From NCBI GenBank assembly GCA_021806055.1, contig JAJZYE010000024.1, positions 1 through 8,819 of the forward strand: a stretch of 8,819 nucleotides of DNA, written 5' to 3'. The position numbers and the translations under genes were made by a program. Position 1 is the stretch's first letter, and every line of letters begins with the position of its first letter. The notes beneath the pieces are model-generated. The model saw only the letters and a program-made list of their open reading frames with translations. It ran no database searches and was not told the DNA's origin. Positions 5,616 to 8,819 of this stretch are shown one piece after another. Origin of the DNA: Actinomycetes bacterium (GTDB lineage: Bacteria; Actinomycetota; Acidimicrobiia; Acidimicrobiales; RAAP-2).

Positions 5616-7826
5616 TCAGGCCCCGGACGCGTGCGGTGACGAGGTAGGTCGCACCGTGGGGTCGTGCGCGCCCCTGGGTGGGGAGGGGGCGACGTGCAAG
5701 AGCCAGGCCGCTGGTCGCGGCATCCACCAGTTGGCGCGGCCGAGCAGCGCCATGGCACTGGGCAGCATCAACCCGCGCACGAGGGTGGCGTCGACCAGGA
5801 CGCCCGCGGCGAGGCCGACGCCGAGCTCCTGCAGGCCGGCGACGTGGCCGAGCACGAGCCCGCTCACCGCGCCGACCATGATGACGGCGGCGCTGGTGAC
5901 GACCGCTCCGGTGGTGGCGAGACCCTCGACGATCGCGTCGCGGGTCGTCGCACCGCGGGCGCGCGCCTCGCGCACGCGCGCGACGATGAAGACCTCGTAG
6001 TCCATCGACAGGCCGAAGAGCACGGCGAAGATGAAGATGGGCACCCAGCCCTCGAGCTGGCTGACGTGGAAGGTGTGCAGCCACGACGCCCCCACGCCGA
6101 AGCGAAAGACGGCCACCAACACGCCGTAGGCACTGGCGGCCGACGCGAGGTCGAGGAGTACGGCGAGGAGAGGGATCACGAGCGAGCGGAAGGCGCGCGC
6201 CAAGACCAGGTAGGCCAGCGCCAGGGCGACCGCGATGATCCAGGGAAGGGCTCCGTAGAGCGCGTGCAGGAAGTCCACGCCCTGCGCGGGCCCGCCACCG
6301 AGGTAGAGGTGCGTATCCGGCGGGAAGCGGGCGCGGGCCACGTCGGCGCGCACGCGCGCCACCAGTCTCTGCGTGGCCGGCGCCCCGAGGTCGTGGCTGT
6401 TCACGATCAGGATCTGCTCGTAGCGCCCCGTGGGGTCCACGTAGGGTGCTCGCGGGCCGATCGCGACGACGAGCACGTCGGGAAGGGCGAGGACCGTCTC
6501 GGCGAGGTGCAGCTCGGCCCGCTGCTGGGCGGGGGTGGCGGCGCGGTGGGCGGCCCCGGTGTCGATGACGATGTCGAGGGGAGCCACGAAACCGGGTCCG
6601 ACGTCGGCGCGCACGAGCGCGAGTCCCCGCGCCGAGGGCAGGTTGTGGGGGATGGCGGTGAGCGAGCCGGGAGTGACCTGGAACCAGACCACCGAGTACC
6701 CCAGTCCCGCGAGGACCACGAGGGCGCCGAGCAGCGTGGTGACCGGTCGACGAGTGGCCCCGCGCGCGACGCGAGCCCAGGGTCCCGACAGCTCGCGGGA
6801 CGACGCGGCCGGCGACGCGGCCGATCGCTCCACGAGCCCCCGGTACCCGATCGCGCGCACCCCGCGTCGTCCCAGCAGCGACAGCAGCGCCGGCTGCAGG
6901 GTGGTGGCCGCGGCCAGTGACACGATCGGCACGATGAGGCTGGCGACGCCGAGTGATCGCATGAAGGGCACCGGCACGAGCAGCATCGACGCGAGGCCGA
7001 TCGCGACGGCGACGCCCGACACCACGACGGTTCGCCCGGCGCTCGCCATCGTGACGGCGAGCGCCGTGGCGGGGTCCACCGTGGGGTCGCGCAGCTGCGT
7101 GCGGAAGCGGTGCACCATGAGCAGCGAGTAGTCGATGGCGAGCCCCAGGCTGATGAGCTCGATGACGTTCGGGACGTAGAGCACCATGACTACGTGGTGC
7201 GCGAGGAGGTACAGCACTGCCAGGGCGGTGCCGCTGGTGGCCAGCGCGACGACGAAGGGCACGACGACCGCCCAGGAGAGTCCGAGGACGGCGAGCAGCA
7301 GGACGAGGGCGAGGACGAGGGCGAGGACCTCGCCGCGGTGCAGGTCGCTGGCCAGAACCGGCGTGAGGTCGTACTGCAGGGCCGGCGGGCCGGTCACCAG
7401 GGCGCCGCTGACGCCCTCGCGGCGCAGCGCGTTGCGCAGGGTGGGGGTGGCGGCCGCCGCGCGCGCGAGCGAGAGAGGGGTGTCGATCGTGACGAAGAGC
7501 CGCGACCCCACCGCGCGCTGCTCGGTGAGTGTCGCGTGGCGCACGACGCGCGCGGCGCGCGCGACCTCGTGCTCGAGGCGGATCAGGCCCGCGGGTCCAC
7601 CGTGACGAGGGGCGACGACGGTGAAGGTTCCCTCGACGTTGTCGTGGAAGTGGCGGATCAGGATTTGATTGGCCTGGGCCGAGGCGCTACCCGGCACGCT
7701 CACGGACGTGGTGAGCAGGGACGAGAGCCGCGGTGAGGACCACGCGCCGAGACCGAGGGCGGCTAGCCAGAGGACGATGACGAGAAATCGCCAACGGACG
7801 ACCCCGCGGGTCCAGCGCACGCGCAC
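5616..7826 (-). CDS. MMPL/RND-type membrane transporter (736 aa)
   Basis: Proteins of this family use the proton gradient to export lipids, siderophores or drugs across the cytoplasmic membrane; the substrate here cannot be read from sequence. The layout is the standard two-fold one: TM1 at ~12-30, an exported loop to ~165, TM2-6 at ~166-316, TM7 at ~362-382, a second exported loop to ~522, and TM8-12 at ~525-690. The proton-relay Asp-Tyr pairs are both present: D232-Y233 in SLGLAIDYSLLMVHR (TM4) and D609-Y610 in FGLSMDYEVFIVARVRE (TM10). The C-terminal GVLVDATLVRGLMLPS...LLGRANWW is a family hallmark. At 736 aa with only a short Pro-rich tail it resembles the shorter YdfJ-like members rather than MmpL3. 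The start is GTG at 7826; another GTG at 7820 is also possible and the Shine-Dalgarno sequence is weak. It lies 49 nt after the oxidase subunit IV gene on the same strand, so read-through transcription is possible. Confidence 0.93.
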   Translation of the reverse strand: MRVRWTRGVVRWRFLVIVLWLAALGLGAWSSPRLSSLLTTSVSVPGSASAQANQILIRHFHDNVEGTFTVVAPRHGGPAGLIRLEHEVARAARVVRHATLTEQRAVGSRLFVTIDTPLSLARAAAATPTLRNALRREGVSGALVTGPPALQYDLTPVLASDLHRGEVLALVLALVLLLAVLGLSWAVVVPFVVALATSGTALAVLYLLAHHVVMVLYVPNVIELISLGLAIDYSLLMVHRFRTQLRDPTVDPATALAVTMASAGRTVVVSGVAVAIGLASMLLVPVPFMRSLGVASLIVPIVSLAAATTLQPALLSLLGRRGVRAIGYRGLVERSAASPAASSRELSGPWARVARGATRRPVTTLLGALVVLAGLGYSVVWFQVTPGSLTAIPHNLPSARGLALVRADVGPGFVAPLDIVIDTGAAHRAATPAQQRAELHLAETVLALPDVLVVAIGPRAPYVDPTGRYEQILIVNSHDLGAPATQRLVARVRADVARARFPPDTHLYLGGGPAQGVDFLHALYGALPWIIAVALALAYLVLARAFRSLVIPLLAVLLDLASAASAYGVLVAVFRFGVGASWLHTFHVSQLEGWVPIFIFAVLFGLSMDYEVFIVARVREARARGATTRDAIVEGLATTGAVVTSAAVIMVGAVSGLVLGHVAGLQELGVGLAAGVLVDATLVRGLMLPSAMALLGRANWWMPRPAAWLLHVAPSPPRGAHDPTVRPTSSPHASGA

Positions 7827-7875
7827 CGCCCAAGGGTAACGGACGCCGCGGCGACGTCAGTGAGGAGGAGAGTGG

Positions 7876-8268
7876 CTAGACGCGCCCGCCGCGACGCGAC
7901 TCGGCCACGCCGCCGAACGCCGCCCAGACCACCAGTCCGAGGCCGGGGACCAGGAACCAGATGCCGAAGACCAGGGCCAGCACCACGAAGAACGCCCCCG
8001 CCGCCAAAGTGAAGGGCCAGATCGACGTGGCGGGGAAGGCGCCGATGACGCCGGCGCCCTGGGCCTGGGTCGCCTGCGGGTCGTCCTCGGGCCGGGCCTT
8101 CATGCGCCGGCTCCACCAGTAGTAGTAGCCGCCGGGCAGGAAGCCGAGCAGCATCCCGCCGAAGATCATGACGCTGCCCGCGTTGTCGTGTCCCCAGAAC
8201 CAGTACACCGCGACGATGACGCCGAAGAAGAGCCCGAGGCCCAGCAGGATCTTGGACTCGACCTTCAC
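7876..8268 (-). CDS. ctaF: Cytochrome c oxidase subunit IV, actinobacterial type (130 aa)
   Basis: This is a small membrane subunit of the aa3-type terminal oxidase found in Actinomycetota, thought to support assembly or stability of the complex. The start is a GTG at 8266-8268 whose last bases form the TGA stop of ctaD (GTGA overlap), which implies translational coupling; no separate Shine-Dalgarno sequence is evident. Hydrophobic segments at residues ~7-25, 31-50 and 82-122 (the last long enough for two helices) give four likely TM helices. The cytoplasmic link SRRMKARPEDD (53-63) and the GAGVIGAFPATSIWPF segment (71-86) match the family pattern. The length is normal for the family. The frame stays open upstream of the GTG, but that extension only overlaps ctaD in another frame and is rejected. 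Confidence 0.88.
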   Translation of the reverse strand: MKVESKILLGLGLFFGVIVAVYWFWGHDNAGSVMIFGGMLLGFLPGGYYYWWSRRMKARPEDDPQATQAQGAGVIGAFPATSIWPFTLAAGAFFVVLALVFGIWFLVPGLGLVVWAAFGGVAESRRGGRV

Positions 8269-8819
8269 GACGGTGTCGTCTCGGACTCGCGGGGCTTCGC
8301 GGAGGCGTGGGTGATCGTGCGGTGCTCGGGGTGGTTGTAGTCCCACGTCGGGCGCTCGGAGCGGATCTGGGGCAGACGGTAGAAGTTGTGGTGCGGCGGC
8401 GGCGAGGTGGTGAACCACTCGAGCGTCTGGCCGTCCCACGGGTTGTCACCGGCTGGGTACTTCTTCCAGCTGACGACGATGTTGACGACGAAGATCACGG
8501 TGGACAGGCCGATCAGCACGGCGCCGACCGTGGAGATGTCGTTCAGGGTCTGCCACTGCGGGTCGTGGGGGTAGACCGCCATGCGTCGCGGCATGCCGTC
8601 CAGGCCCAGCATGTACATCGGGATCGTGAAGACCTGGATGCCGAGGAACAGGAACCAGAACTGGATCTTGCCGATGGCCTCGTTGAGCAGGTAGCCGGTG
8701 ATCTTGGGGCCCCAGTAGTAGAGGGCGCCCATGCCGCCGAGCACCAGGGCCATCACCACCGAGTGGAAGTGGGCGACGACGAAGTAGGTGTCGTGAGTGA
8801 AGAAGTCCAGCGGCGGGCT
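8265..8819 (-). CDS. ctaD: Cytochrome c oxidase subunit I, C-terminal part (cut by window edge)
   Basis: Catalytic subunit of the haem-copper oxidase, reducing O2 to water and pumping protons. The last 184 residues are visible; the N-terminal two thirds lie beyond base 8819. The segment THDTYFVVAHFH (visible residues 8-19) carries H17 and H19, the ligands of haem a3 and haem a, and the H9-D10 pair of the Mg2+ site. Three hydrophobic helices follow (about 20-37, 52-71 and 96-117). GLDGMPRRM (72-80) and NPWDGQTLEWFTTSPPPHHNF (126-146, split here by position only) are standard subunit I sequence, followed by a ~38-residue polar tail. HFH is followed by Ser rather than the usual Tyr. It ends at TGA 8265-8267, overlapping the start of ctaF. 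Confidence 0.95.
   Translation of the reverse strand, partial: SPPLDFFTHDTYFVVAHFHSVVMALVLGGMGALYYWGPKITGYLLNEAIGKIQFWFLFLGIQVFTIPMYMLGLDGMPRRMAVYPHDPQWQTLNDISTVGAVLIGLSTVIFVVNIVVSWKKYPAGDNPWDGQTLEWFTTSPPPHHNFYRLPQIRSERPTWDYNHPEHRTITHASAKPRESETTPS

Noticed and set aside
5664..6920. Long + strand open frame of 418 codons opposite the MMPL gene
   Set aside because: It is antisense to an unmistakable transporter gene. Its translation is a low-complexity mix of Arg, Gly, Glu, Asp and His, as expected from GC-rich antisense.
7827..7875. GC-rich partial palindrome between ctaF and the MMPL gene as a terminator
   Set aside because: The pairing around GACGCCGCGGCGACGTC is short and interrupted, with no T tract; not distinguishable from background at this GC content.

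Overview
The window is very GC-rich with a strong G/C bias at third codon positions. It carries a ctaD gene directly followed by an actinobacterial-type cytochrome c oxidase subunit IV gene, plus an MMPL transporter. This points to a high-GC Actinomycetota chromosome. I cannot name the genus; an Acidimicrobiia-like lineage is only a guess.

Layout. The left half (1-5382) lies on the + strand and encodes four predicted exported proteins: the 3' end of a small beta-barrel-like secreted protein (1-567), a 316-aa Ig-like protein (594-1544), and two tandem 570-aa Ig/IPT-like proteins (1709-3421 and 3670-5382). The last two have exactly the same length and are roughly two-thirds identical by eye. 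Hairpins after the 316-aa gene (1603-1647) and after the first 570-aa gene (3443-3485) split this half into probable transcription units. Between the two 570-aa genes is a decayed fragment (about 3490-3654) that aligns with the C-terminus of the 316-aa protein. The natural reading is that a two-gene unit [316-aa-like gene + 570-aa gene] was duplicated and that the small gene of the second unit has eroded.

The right half lies on the - strand. Read in its own direction it is: ctaD (3' part only, cut by the right edge), cytochrome c oxidase subunit IV (GTG start overlapping the ctaD stop by 4 nt), a 49-nt gap, and a 736-aa MMPL/RND-type membrane transporter. This cluster converges on the secreted-protein cluster across a 233-nt non-coding spacer (5383-5615) that contains several GC-rich stem-loops.

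Function. ctaD and the subunit IV gene serve aerobic respiration (terminal oxidase). The MMPL protein probably exports a lipid or other hydrophobic compound, substrate unknown. The secreted cluster has no catalytic motif I recognise. Its Ig-like architecture, signal peptides and lack of membrane anchors suggest extracellular or cell-surface structural or binding proteins. It is the least-understood part of the window and the best candidate for something undescribed.
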